Part shown: positions 1 to 6,358 of the stretch, one piece after another
How positions within the stretch are numbered: position 1 is the first letter of the stretch
Layout of the letters: every line of letters starts with the position of its first letter
Source of the DNA: Bordetella parapertussis
Lineage (GTDB): Bacteria; Pseudomonadota; Gammaproteobacteria; Burkholderiales; SG8-39
Length of the DNA: 6,358 nt
Reading direction: 5' to 3'
NCBI GenBank assembly: GCA_945906975.1
Contig: CAMDRY010000202.1
Span: 1-6,358 of the forward strand
Program-made: the position numbers and the translations under genes
Notes under the pieces: model-generated
The model's input: only the letters and a program-made list of their open reading frames with translations
Told to the model about the DNA's origin: nothing
Database searches by the model: none

Positions 1-48
1 GCACAGCAGCGTGGCGCGGACCATATCGCAGATCACGCTGCGCGTCAT
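1..48 (-). CDS. Start of an unidentified downstream gene, cut by the left edge (16 codons)
   Basis: Reading leftward on the minus strand, an ATG at 48-46 overlaps the TGA stop (47-45) of the TSUP gene as ATGA, the usual arrangement for translationally coupled genes. The frame stays open for 16 codons to the window edge and begins MTRSVICDMVRATLLC. An AGGAG lies just upstream of the ATG with a spacer of about two bases. That spacing is shorter than ideal, and the same bases encode the end of the TSUP protein, so the ribosome site is suggestive only. Sixteen residues are too few to name a family, and no function is assigned. If real, it is the third gene of the operon with the flavin dehydrogenase and the transporter. 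The alternative is that the overlap is chance and the region beyond is non-coding. Confidence 0.45.
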   Translation of the reverse strand, partial: MTRSVICDMVRATLLC

Positions 49-824
49 GGCTCCTGCCACTGGCCCCAGCCATACTGCAACAGCAGCAACACGACCATGG
101 CCCAAAGGAATTTGCGCAACCAGGCCATGTAGGCGCTCGCATCAAGGCGGCTGCGCACGCGCTGGCCCATGTACAGCGTGACCACCGCCATCAGCGCCCA
201 TGGCACCGTGGACAGCCAGAAGCCAAAGCCGATGCCGCCCGAGACGGACCAAGTGATGATTTGCGTCGCCTTGCCGCCAATGAAACTGAAGTTGAGCAGT
301 TGCACCAGCGCCGAGGGCGCGAGGCCTAGCATGATGAAATACATCAGCAGCGGCGGACCAGAGACGTTGGCCGTGGCCTCGAACAGCCCTGCGACAAGCC
401 CTGTGACCACACCCCAGAAGCGCGGATTTTCTTTCACGCTGCGGTATTCGCGCTTCCCCAGCCGTTCAAGATTGAGAAAAGCCAGCAGGCAAACCGCCAG
501 CAACAGAACGAAATGCGCCGGGTTGGCGCCGATCAGCATGCGCGTGCCGAGATAGGAGCCGATCACCAGCATGATGGGCATGAACCAGAAACGCCCCACG
601 CTCTCGCGCAACATGCCGCCGCGAAACGCGCTGATCAGCGTCATCACCATGGTCGGCACCAGCGACACCAAGATGGTGGTCTTGAAGTCCAGCACCAGCG
701 TAAGCATGGGCGTGGCGACCAGCGGAAAACCAAAGCCGATGGCGCCGTGCGCAAACCCGGCCAGCAGCATCACGGCGGCCACCCACGCAATGCCCCACCA
801 AGGCAGTGCGAGAACGCTATCCAT
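45..824 (-). CDS. TSUP (TauE/SafE) family membrane transporter
   Basis: A 259-residue, very hydrophobic protein with about eight predicted membrane segments (roughly residues 11-33, 35-64, 73-98, 103-118, 137-165, 168-190, 193-218 and 232-252), the usual size and layout for TSUP carriers of the inner membrane. The two inverted-repeat signatures of the family are visible: a glycine-rich GFAHGAIGFGFPLVATP at 23-39, and NVSGPPL at 153-159 followed by LLNFSFIGGK at 176-185. Known members move sulfite, sulfonates such as sulfoacetate, or other small organic anions; neither substrate nor direction can be read from this sequence. The ATG start at 824-822 overlaps the end of the upstream flavin dehydrogenase gene by 8 bases and has no clear Shine-Dalgarno sequence, so translation is probably coupled. 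Co-transcription suggests a substrate or product related to a 2-hydroxy acid (inference). The family call is firm; the cargo is open. Confidence 0.9.
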   Translation of the reverse strand: MDSVLALPWWGIAWVAAVMLLAGFAHGAIGFGFPLVATPMLTLVLDFKTTILVSLVPTMVMTLISAFRGGMLRESVGRFWFMPIMLVIGSYLGTRMLIGANPAHFVLLLAVCLLAFLNLERLGKREYRSVKENPRFWGVVTGLVAGLFEATANVSGPPLLMYFIMLGLAPSALVQLLNFSFIGGKATQIITWSVSGGIGFGFWLSTVPWALMAVVTLYMGQRVRSRLDASAYMAWLRKFLWAMVVLLLLQYGWGQWQEP

Positions 825-3741
825 TGGGCTTTGCCGATGCGCCGGCGTTCAGTGCCTGTTGCAACACTTCGGCAATATGCAGCGGTCTGCGCCCAAGGCC
901 CTGTCCAACCTGCTCGCGGCAGGAAAAACCGTTGGCGACGATCATGGTGTCCTCGCCGGCCTTGCGCACTTCCTTGAACAAGCCCTGCTCCGCCGCTTTG
1001 ATCGATAGCTCGTAATGATCCGGATTAAAACCGAAGGAGCCGGCCATGCCGCAGCAGCCGGTGTCGGGCGCGGCGACATCGAGGCCCATTTTTTTCAGCA
1101 ACGCGCCCTCTGCCCCCATGCCCATCACCGCTTTCTGGTGGCAGTGACCGTGCAGCAAGGCCTTGCCCCTGAGCGGCGGTGGCGCGTAAGCGATTTTTTC
1201 GAGGTACTCGGCCAGCATAAAGGTGTTGGCGGCGAGTTTTTTTGCGCGCGGGTCATCGGGAAACAACTTCAGTAACTCGTCGCGGAACACAGCAAGGCAC
1301 GAGGGCTCAAGACCGACGAGCGGCACGCCGGCCTCGATTTGCGGCGCGAGCGCGTCGAGGATCTGCGCCAGTTGCGCCTTCGCCTTGTCGAGAAAGCCAA
1401 AGTCGTAGAGCGGGCGCCCGCAGCACAAGCCCGCCTGCGGCAGCGTCACCGCACAGCCGGCGGCCTCGAGCACATCGAGCGCCGCCACGCCGATTTGCGG
1501 GTGCATCGTGTTGGTAAAGGTGTCGGCCCACAGCATCACCGGCCTGCCACCCTGCTTGAGGGCGCGTGAGGCGATTTCGCTGCGAAAGGATTTGCCGGCG
1601 AATTTGGGCAGGCTGCGTTGCTGCGCCACGCCGGCGATCCACTTTGACAGCGCAGCAAGGCCCGGTGTCTGCGTGAAAAAATTCGTCAGCCTTGGCAAGA
1701 GCCCCGCCAGCGGCGCCCACTGTCCGATCATGCCCATGGAGTAGGCCTGCCGCGGCCGCGCCCGCCTCTCATGGTAGTGCGACAGGAACTCGGCCTTGTA
1801 CGAGGCCATGTCGGTGTGCGTGGGGCAGTCGCTCTTGCAGCCCTTGCAGGCGAGGCACAGGTCGAGGGCCTCGCGCACTTCCTCGCTTTGCCACTGGTCG
1901 GTGATGACTTCGCCGCGGAGCATTTCGGCCAGCAGGCGGGAACGGCCGCGTGTCGAGTAACGCTCCTCGCCGGTGACACGGTAGCTTGGGCACATGGTGC
2001 CCCCTTCGGCGGCGCGGCACTTGCCCATGCCGACGCAGCGCTCGACCGCGCGCGTGAAGCCGTTGCCCTCGCGCGACAGAAAGCTCATGCGTGTCGTCAG
2101 CGTGACCGGTTTGTAGTCAGGCCCCTGGCGCAGGTTCTCGTCAACGCGCTGGACTTTTCCACCAACCGGATCGACGACCTTGCCCGGATTCATTTTTCCC
2201 CGCGGGTCCCAGATTGCCTTGAACTCGCGCAACGCCTGCATCAACTCGGCCCCGTACATCACCGGCAGGAATTCGGCCTTGGCCTGGCCGTCGCCATGCT
2301 CGCCCGAGAGCGAGCCGCCGTACTTCACCACCAGTTCGGCGGCGGCCTGCAAAAAACCGCGCCATATTTTTACGCCATCGAGGCTGCGCAAATCAAAATT
2401 GATGCGGGCATGAATGCAGCCGTCGCCAAAATGGCCGTACAACGAGGTGGTGTAGCCGGTACGATCGACCAGCGCCTGGAAGTCGCGCAGATAGTCGCCA
2501 AGGCGAAGCGGATCGACCGCGGCGTCCTCCCAGCCGCAAACCGGATCCGGATGCGCACCGTCTATGGCCAATGCCGTTGCCGACGCGCCGGTCTCACGTA
2601 TGGTCCAGATGCGGTTCATCATATCCTTGCCGGCAATGAGCCAGCTCGACACCGCGTCGTTGCCCTTGTAATGATCGACAAGCGCCTGCGCCTGGCGTGT
2701 CGCGTCCCCGGCGCTGTCACCGCCGAACTCGACCATGATCCAGGCGTCGCCCCTGGGCAGCATGGCGATGTCATCGAGCTTGAGTCCACGGGCCTTGAGC
2801 CCGCCTATGACGCCAAGATCCAGGCCCTCGGTGGCGATGGGGCCGAAGGGCAAAATCTCGGGAACGGCGTCACCGGCGACATAGATGTCACGGTAGCCCA
2901 GCACCAGGATGACGCGGTGCTGCGGGCTTTTTACCAGGCGCGTTTTCGCCTGCAGCGTGAAGGCACAGGTGCCTTCGGTGCCCACCAGCGCGCGCGCAAT
3001 ATTGAAACCGTTTTCGGGCAGCAGCTGATCGAGGCCGTAGCCGGACACGCGGCGTTTTATTTTGGGAAAGCGCGCACGGATCAGGTCGCCGTACTTGTCG
3101 GCCAATGCCTTGAGTTTGGTGTAGATCTCGGCCTGCCTGCCGCCGGCGGCGATGATACGCCCGAACTCGGCGTCGTCCGTGGGACCGACCCAAAAGCGCG
3201 CGCCATCGTAGGTCAGCACCTCGAGGGCTTCGATGTTCTCCGCCGTCTTGCCGGCCATGACCGAATGCGCGCCGCAGGAATTGTTGCCTATCATTCCGCC
3301 AAGGGTGCAGCGGCTGTGCGTGGCCGGGTCCGGGCCGAAGGTGAGCTCGTGCTCCTCCGCGGCATCACGCAGGCTGTCGCAGACCGTGCCCGGCTCGACC
3401 AGTGCGGTGCGCGCCGCGGCATCAACCGCGAGCACATGATTGAGGTACTTGGAACAGTCGATGATCACCGCGACGTTGACGCTCTGGCCGTTTTGCGAGG
3501 TACCACCGCCGCGGGCGAGTATGGGCACATCGTGCCTGCGGCAAATGGCCATGGCCGCCTCGATGTCGGACACCGAACGCGGCAACACCACGCCTATTGG
3601 CACCTGACGGTAGTTGGAGGCATCGGCCGAATACACCGCGCGCATGGCGCGGTCAAAGCGCACCTCGCCTGTTATGGCGGCGCGCAGTTCGGCGGCAAGG
3701 CTTTCAGCGGATACGGGCGGATCTGAGAGGACGGCGGACAC
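817..3741 (-). CDS. FAD/Fe-S D-2-hydroxyacid dehydrogenase, YdiJ type (probable D-2-hydroxyglutarate dehydrogenase)
   Basis: Protein of 974 residues, similar in length to E. coli YdiJ. Domains in order: PCMH-type FAD binding (about 46-270; PILARGGGTSQNGQSVN at 73-89, GGMIGNNSCGAHS at 148-160); FAD-oxidase C domain (about 300-525) with HFGDGCIH at 437-444 (H437 and H444, expected metal ligands) and GEHGDG at 480-485; an Fe-S segment with cysteines 569, 575, 584 and a classic CxxCxxCxxxCP at 629, 632, 635, 639; then two cysteine-rich CCG-type halves (C773-C774, C815, C867, C896-C897) as in GlpC and HdrB. Family members oxidise D-2-hydroxyglutarate or D-lactate and pass electrons through FAD and Fe-S to a membrane acceptor. 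The divergent HOT gene favours D-2-hydroxyglutarate (inference); D-lactate is the main alternative. The start is a GTG at 3741-3739, the first start codon after an in-frame TGA at 3780-3778, and has no obvious ribosome site. All catalytic motifs look intact. Confidence 0.92.
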   Translation of the reverse strand: MSAVLSDPPVSAESLAAELRAAITGEVRFDRAMRAVYSADASNYRQVPIGVVLPRSVSDIEAAMAICRRHDVPILARGGGTSQNGQSVNVAVIIDCSKYLNHVLAVDAAARTALVEPGTVCDSLRDAAEEHELTFGPDPATHSRCTLGGMIGNNSCGAHSVMAGKTAENIEALEVLTYDGARFWVGPTDDAEFGRIIAAGGRQAEIYTKLKALADKYGDLIRARFPKIKRRVSGYGLDQLLPENGFNIARALVGTEGTCAFTLQAKTRLVKSPQHRVILVLGYRDIYVAGDAVPEILPFGPIATEGLDLGVIGGLKARGLKLDDIAMLPRGDAWIMVEFGGDSAGDATRQAQALVDHYKGNDAVSSWLIAGKDMMNRIWTIRETGASATALAIDGAHPDPVCGWEDAAVDPLRLGDYLRDFQALVDRTGYTTSLYGHFGDGCIHARINFDLRSLDGVKIWRGFLQAAAELVVKYGGSLSGEHGDGQAKAEFLPVMYGAELMQALREFKAIWDPRGKMNPGKVVDPVGGKVQRVDENLRQGPDYKPVTLTTRMSFLSREGNGFTRAVERCVGMGKCRAAEGGTMCPSYRVTGEERYSTRGRSRLLAEMLRGEVITDQWQSEEVREALDLCLACKGCKSDCPTHTDMASYKAEFLSHYHERRARPRQAYSMGMIGQWAPLAGLLPRLTNFFTQTPGLAALSKWIAGVAQQRSLPKFAGKSFRSEIASRALKQGGRPVMLWADTFTNTMHPQIGVAALDVLEAAGCAVTLPQAGLCCGRPLYDFGFLDKAKAQLAQILDALAPQIEAGVPLVGLEPSCLAVFRDELLKLFPDDPRAKKLAANTFMLAEYLEKIAYAPPPLRGKALLHGHCHQKAVMGMGAEGALLKKMGLDVAAPDTGCCGMAGSFGFNPDHYELSIKAAEQGLFKEVRKAGEDTMIVANGFSCREQVGQGLGRRPLHIAEVLQQALNAGASAKPNG

Positions 3742-3771
3742 GGCTTGGGACGGGAAGTGAAGCGAGCCCGA

Positions 3772-3780
3772 AGTGTATCA
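3772..3780 (-). promoter_or_regulatory. Candidate extended -10 promoter element for the flavin dehydrogenase operon
   Basis: On the minus strand this reads TGATACACT: the TG of an extended -10, one base, then TACACT (four of six matches to TATAAT). Transcription would begin near 3765, leaving a leader of roughly 23 bases before the GTG start. No convincing -35 hexamer lies at 16-18 bases upstream. The position between divergent genes is right, but the match is modest, and this is a pattern-based guess. Confidence 0.28.
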
Positions 3781-3790
3781 AATCACCTGC

Positions 3791-3799
3791 TGCTATCAT
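3791..3799 (+). promoter_or_regulatory. Candidate extended -10 promoter element for the HOT gene
   Basis: TGCTATCAT fits an extended -10 (TG, one base, then TATCAT with five of six matches to TATAAT). There is no recognisable -35 hexamer, which extended -10 promoters can lack. Initiation would fall near 3806, giving a very short leader that begins at about the ribosome-binding site. It lies 11 bases from the candidate minus-strand element, so one bound factor could affect both directions. Only sequence resemblance supports it. Confidence 0.33.
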
Positions 3800-3805
3800 G
3801 CCCGC

Positions 3806-3812
3806 AAGGGGG
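3806..3812 (+). promoter_or_regulatory. Ribosome-binding site that decides the HOT start
   Basis: AAGGGGG ends about five bases before the ATG at 3818, a good Shine-Dalgarno match at normal spacing. The frame is also open further upstream to a GTG at 3773, but that codon has no such site, and its extra 15 residues resemble nothing in the family. This favours the ATG. Confidence 0.6.
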
Positions 3813-3817
3813 AATCC

Positions 3818-5128
3818 ATGTCCTGTTGCCATAACTATTACCTCACCACCGAAGGCAGAGAGTCGGTCTTCTCTGTCGACGTTGCCAGCATCAGCTTCGG
3901 CCACGGCGTGCTAAAGGAGGCCGGCGAGCACGCCAGGGCCCTGGGCATGACGCGCGTCGCCTTGTTCACCGACAAGACGCTCCGCGGCCTGTCCTGCGTG
4001 ACCGAGGTGCGCGATGCACTCCAGACGGCGGGCATGGACGTGGTGATCTACGACGAGGTCAAGGTCGAACCAACGGACCAGAGTTTTCTCGCCGCGGCCA
4101 GATTCGCCAGCGAAGGCCGCTTCGACGGCTATGTCTCGGTGGGCGGGGGCTCGGTCATCGACACCTGCAAGGCGGCCAATCTTTACGCCACCTATCCGGC
4201 CGAATTTCTCGATTACGTCAACGCGCCCATAGGCGCGGGCAAGCCGGTGCCCGGCGCCCTCAAGCCGCACATCGCCTGCCCCACCACCTGCGGCACCGGC
4301 TCCGAATGCACCGGCATCAGCATTTTTGATTTGCTGTCGATGCAGGTGAAAACCGGCATCGCCTCCAAACACCTCAAACCCTCGCTGGCGCTGATCGACC
4401 CGTCCAGCACCTACTCACTGCCCAAGAACGTTGTCGCCGCCAGCGGCTTTGATGTGTTGTCGCACGCGCTCGAGTCCTACACCGCCAAGCCCTATACAAA
4501 GCGCGCCGCGCCGGGCAAGCCCGCGCTGCGACCGATGAGCCAGGGTGCCAACCCATGGAGCGACCTTGGCTGTGAAGCGGCACTCAAGTTGCTGGGGCAA
4601 TACCTGGAACGTGCCGTCAACGACGCCGCAGACCACGAGGCGCGCGACCAGATGATGTACGCCGCCACCCTCGCCGGCATCGCCTTCGGCAATTCGGGCG
4701 TGCACGTGCCCCACGGCATGGCTTATTCGGTGGCCGGACTGGTGCACGACTTCAGGCCCGAGGGCTATCCGCAGCACGAGCCGATGGTGCCGCACGGCAT
4801 GAGCGTGATCGTTAACGCGCCCGCGGTGTTCCGCTTCACCGCCTGCGCCTGCCCGGAGCGTCACATCCACGGCGCGGCCTGCCTCGGTGCCGATGTACGC
4901 GACGCCGCGCCCGAGGACGCCGGCGAGATCACGGCCAAACAACTGATCAAGATGATGCGCGCCACCGGCATCCCCAATGGCGTCGGCGGCGTGGGCTATG
5001 GCGAGTCCGATGTGGCCGCGCTAACCAAGGGCGCCTGGGCGCAGCAGCGGCTCATGACCAACGCGCCGCGTGACATTAGCGAGGCCGACGTATCTGCGCT
5101 TTACCGCGGCGCAATGCGCTACTGGTGA
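3818..5128 (+). CDS. Hydroxyacid-oxoacid transhydrogenase (HOT, ADHFE1-like), iron-containing alcohol dehydrogenase family
   Basis: A 436-residue group III metal-dependent alcohol dehydrogenase that resembles human ADHFE1 along its whole length, including EPTDQSF at 84-90, [10 protein letters not shown] at 115-124, [10 protein letters not shown] at 130-139 and the C-terminal end. HOT couples oxidation of 4-hydroxybutyrate to succinic semialdehyde with reduction of 2-oxoglutarate to D-2-hydroxyglutarate, using tightly bound NAD(H) (family knowledge). Visible motifs: GGGS nucleotide loop at 109-112, PTTCGTGSE at 155-163, and the metal ligands D212, H216, H299 and H326. The wide H299-H326 spacing fits HOT better than short-chain members such as FucO. 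The ATG at 3818 is chosen because of its ribosome site and the family N-terminus. The protein is rich in cysteine and histidine (C3, C4, H5; C154, C158, C164; C343, C345, C355). It diverges from the flavin dehydrogenase that could reoxidise its D-2-hydroxyglutarate product. Another member of the alcohol dehydrogenase family is possible but less likely. Confidence 0.92.
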   Translation: MSCCHNYYLTTEGRESVFSVDVASISFGHGVLKEAGEHARALGMTRVALFTDKTLRGLSCVTEVRDALQTAGMDVVIYDEVKVEPTDQSFLAAARFASEGRFDGYVSVGGGSVIDTCKAANLYATYPAEFLDYVNAPIGAGKPVPGALKPHIACPTTCGTGSECTGISIFDLLSMQVKTGIASKHLKPSLALIDPSSTYSLPKNVVAASGFDVLSHALESYTAKPYTKRAAPGKPALRPMSQGANPWSDLGCEAALKLLGQYLERAVNDAADHEARDQMMYAATLAGIAFGNSGVHVPHGMAYSVAGLVHDFRPEGYPQHEPMVPHGMSVIVNAPAVFRFTACACPERHIHGAACLGADVRDAAPEDAGEITAKQLIKMMRATGIPNGVGGVGYGESDVAALTKGAWAQQRLMTNAPRDISEADVSALYRGAMRYW

Positions 5129-5264
5129 TGGCCCGAAGGGCCCGCCAGTCGCGGCTTTCCAGTCGCTATGCGCGAAGATAAGCCTGCGGCGGCAACACCG
5201 TTCGAAACGCCCGCAGCGATCACCATGCCCCGCCACACACGCCACTTGCGCTAAGCTTGCTCGC
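5129..5264. other. Intergenic stretch between HOT and the FOXRED1-like gene
   Basis: This 136-base gap contains a short perfect hairpin just after the HOT stop (GGCCC-GAA-GGGCC, 5130-5142) without a following T-run. It also contains an 8-base direct repeat, CCAGTCGC, at 5145-5152 and 5159-5166. No convincing promoter or small gene is visible. The two flanking genes may be co-transcribed, or the second may have its own promoter here; the sequence does not decide. Confidence 0.5.
5130..5142 (+). terminator. Short GC hairpin after HOT, weak terminator candidate
   Basis: Five G/C base pairs close a GAA loop two bases after the HOT stop codon. The stem is short, and the following bases (CGCCAGTCGCGG) have no uridine tract, so it does not meet the usual form of an intrinsic terminator. 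It may only slow polymerase or protect the 3' end of the message. Confidence 0.2.
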
Positions 5265-6358
5265 ATGAACTCCCAATACGACGTCATCATCATCGGCGGT
5301 GCGGCAACGGGCTCGAGCATCGCCTACTTCCTGAAAATCCTCTCCCCCGCTTGCACGGTGGCGGTCATCGAGCCCGACCCGACTTACGAGTTCGCCTCGA
5401 CGCCAAGGGCCTCGGGCGGCGCAAGGCGGCAGTTCTCCTGTCCGGAGAATATTGCCATGTCCAATTTCAGCATTCCCTTTATCAAGAACTTCGCCGAACA
5501 TATGGCGGTCAACGGCGAACCGGCGCACGTCGACTGGCACGAGGGCGGCTATTTGTTCATCGTGCCAAAGCACGCCCAAGGCATGCTGCGCGAGAACTAC
5601 GAGCTTCAGCTCGCCGCAGGCGTGCGGGCCGACTGGCTCGATCAGGCCGGCCTGAAGTCGCGCTTCCCGTCCATGACCGTCGACGACCTTGCCGCGGGCG
5701 TGCATACGCCTGAGGACGGCTGGTGCGACCCCAACGGCTTGCTGCAGGGTTTCCGGCGCAAGGCGCGCTCGCTCGGCGTGGAATACATCCAGGACAAGGT
5801 CACCGGAATCGGCTCTGACGCCACGGCAGTGCGCACCGTGCGCCTTGCCTCGGGCACGAGCCTGGCGGCCGGCAGTTTTGTCAACGCCGCCGGCGCATGG
5901 GCGAAGCCAATCTGCGCCATGCTCGGCATGCCCTTGCCCATCGAGCCGCTGCGCCGCTTTGAGCATTTTTTTGAAACGCCGAACAAGATCGAGCCCCTGC
6001 CCTACGTCAAAGATCTGCAACGCCTCGCCTTTCGCCCCGAGGGTCGCGGTTATTCGGGCGGCCTGGTCAATTCCGACCAGACGCGCGGCTACAACTTCGA
6101 GGTCGACCACGGATATTTCGACAACATTGTGTGGCCGGCGCTGGCCCACCGCTTTACCGCATTCGAGGCCTGTCGCTGCCTGCGCACCTGGTCAGGCCTG
6201 TACGAGCAGAACGAACTCGACGGCAACCCGGTCATCGGCGCAGGCGTGCTGCCCAATTTTTTCGTCGCTGCCGGCTTTTCCGGGCACGGCATGATGCACG
6301 CGCCGGCCGCCGGTCGGGCCGTTGCTGAACTCATCGCGCACGGGCGCTTTGAAACACT
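5265..6358 (+). CDS. FOXRED1-like FAD-dependent oxidoreductase (DAO family), 3' end missing
   Basis: The frame opens at the ATG at 5265 and runs without a stop to the right edge, giving 364 full codons. The N-terminus has the Rossmann FAD motif DVIIIGGAATGSS (6-18; Ala replaces the middle Gly of GxGxxG, as is common in DAO proteins) and an acidic residue, E36, ending the second strand. Resemblance to human FOXRED1 is clear: GGARRQFSCPENI at 51-63, EDGWCDPNGLLQGFRRK at 150-166, NAAGAW at 207-212, FEVDHGYFDNIVWP at 278-291, and a C-terminal FAD-contacting GFSGHGMMHAPAAGRAVAEL at 337-356. Since that motif sits near the family's C-terminus, only a short tail is probably missing. Human FOXRED1 is a mitochondrial complex I assembly factor; bacterial relatives are taken to be amino-acid or amine oxidoreductases, and the substrate here is unknown. 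No clear ribosome site precedes the ATG, but no other start codon lies just upstream in frame, and the FAD motif begins at residue 6. Confidence 0.88.
   Translation, partial: MNSQYDVIIIGGAATGSSIAYFLKILSPACTVAVIEPDPTYEFASTPRASGGARRQFSCPENIAMSNFSIPFIKNFAEHMAVNGEPAHVDWHEGGYLFIVPKHAQGMLRENYELQLAAGVRADWLDQAGLKSRFPSMTVDDLAAGVHTPEDGWCDPNGLLQGFRRKARSLGVEYIQDKVTGIGSDATAVRTVRLASGTSLAAGSFVNAAGAWAKPICAMLGMPLPIEPLRRFEHFFETPNKIEPLPYVKDLQRLAFRPEGRGYSGGLVNSDQTRGYNFEVDHGYFDNIVWPALAHRFTAFEACRCLRTWSGLYEQNELDGNPVIGAGVLPNFFVAAGFSGHGMMHAPAAGRAVAELIAHGRFET

Noticed and set aside
513..1008. Overlapping plus-strand frames across the TSUP/dehydrogenase junction
   Set aside because: Both are antisense to two well-supported genes and give compositionally biased translations with no recognisable motif.
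1089..1243. Two runs of seven T (near 1089 and 1237) as possible frameshift or slippage sites in the dehydrogenase gene
   Set aside because: The reading frame stays intact across both, and they encode ordinary Lys-Lys pairs within a conserved region.
1771..3726. A 651-codon open frame on the plus strand opposite the flavin dehydrogenase gene
   Set aside because: It lies wholly antisense to a gene with clear FAD, metal and Fe-S motifs. Its translation shows no domain and has the low-complexity composition expected when a high-GC gene is read from the other strand.
3773..3817. A longer HOT protein starting at a GTG 15 codons upstream
   Set aside because: The GTG lacks a ribosome site and would sit inside the divergent promoter region. 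The ATG at 3818 has a good Shine-Dalgarno sequence and gives the expected N-terminus.
4415..4942. A 175-codon open frame on the minus strand inside HOT
   Set aside because: It is a shadow of the HOT reading frame, which carries the conserved metal ligands over the same bases.
5130..5166. Hairpin and 8-base direct repeat as an attachment site or mobile-element trace
   Set aside because: The elements are too short, there are no flanking duplications or recombinase genes, and both neighbouring genes appear intact through this junction.
5220..6149. A 309-codon open frame on the minus strand
   Set aside because: It is antisense to the FOXRED1-like gene, whose motifs run through the whole region in frame. 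The translation resembles no known family.

Overview
The window looks like chromosomal DNA of a high-GC Gram-negative bacterium, most likely a member of the Pseudomonadota (perhaps Betaproteobacteria). That placement rests on protein flavour, strong GC bias at third codon positions and tight gene packing; no marker gene fixes the taxon. No RNA gene, insertion sequence, CRISPR array or phage gene was seen. Almost all of the sequence is coding, and no gene-free stretch exceeds 136 bases.

Layout: two transcription units diverge from a 76-base intergenic region (3742-3817). The minus-strand unit starts with a 974-residue flavin and iron-sulfur dehydrogenase of the YdiJ / D-2-hydroxyglutarate dehydrogenase / Dld-II type (817-3741). 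An 8-base overlap leads into a TauE/SafE-family (TSUP) membrane transporter (45-824). Its stop codon overlaps, as ATGA, the probable start of a third gene that leaves the window on the left (1-48). The plus-strand unit starts with a hydroxyacid-oxoacid transhydrogenase (HOT, the bacterial counterpart of human ADHFE1; 3818-5128). After 136 bases comes a FOXRED1-like FAD-dependent oxidoreductase (5265-6358), cut by the right edge probably only a few residues to tens of residues before its end.

How the genes may work together (inference): HOT enzymes move a hydride from 4-hydroxybutyrate to 2-oxoglutarate, giving succinic semialdehyde and D-2-hydroxyglutarate. The divergent flavoenzyme is of the type that oxidises D-2-hydroxyglutarate (or D-lactate) back to the oxoacid and passes electrons through Fe-S centres toward the respiratory chain. 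Side by side, the two would form a closed 2-oxoglutarate/D-2-hydroxyglutarate shuttle that oxidises 4-hydroxybutyrate without free NAD+. The TSUP protein could move a related organic or sulfonated acid. The FOXRED1-like protein is a second flavoenzyme whose substrate cannot be read from the sequence. No regulator gene lies in the window.
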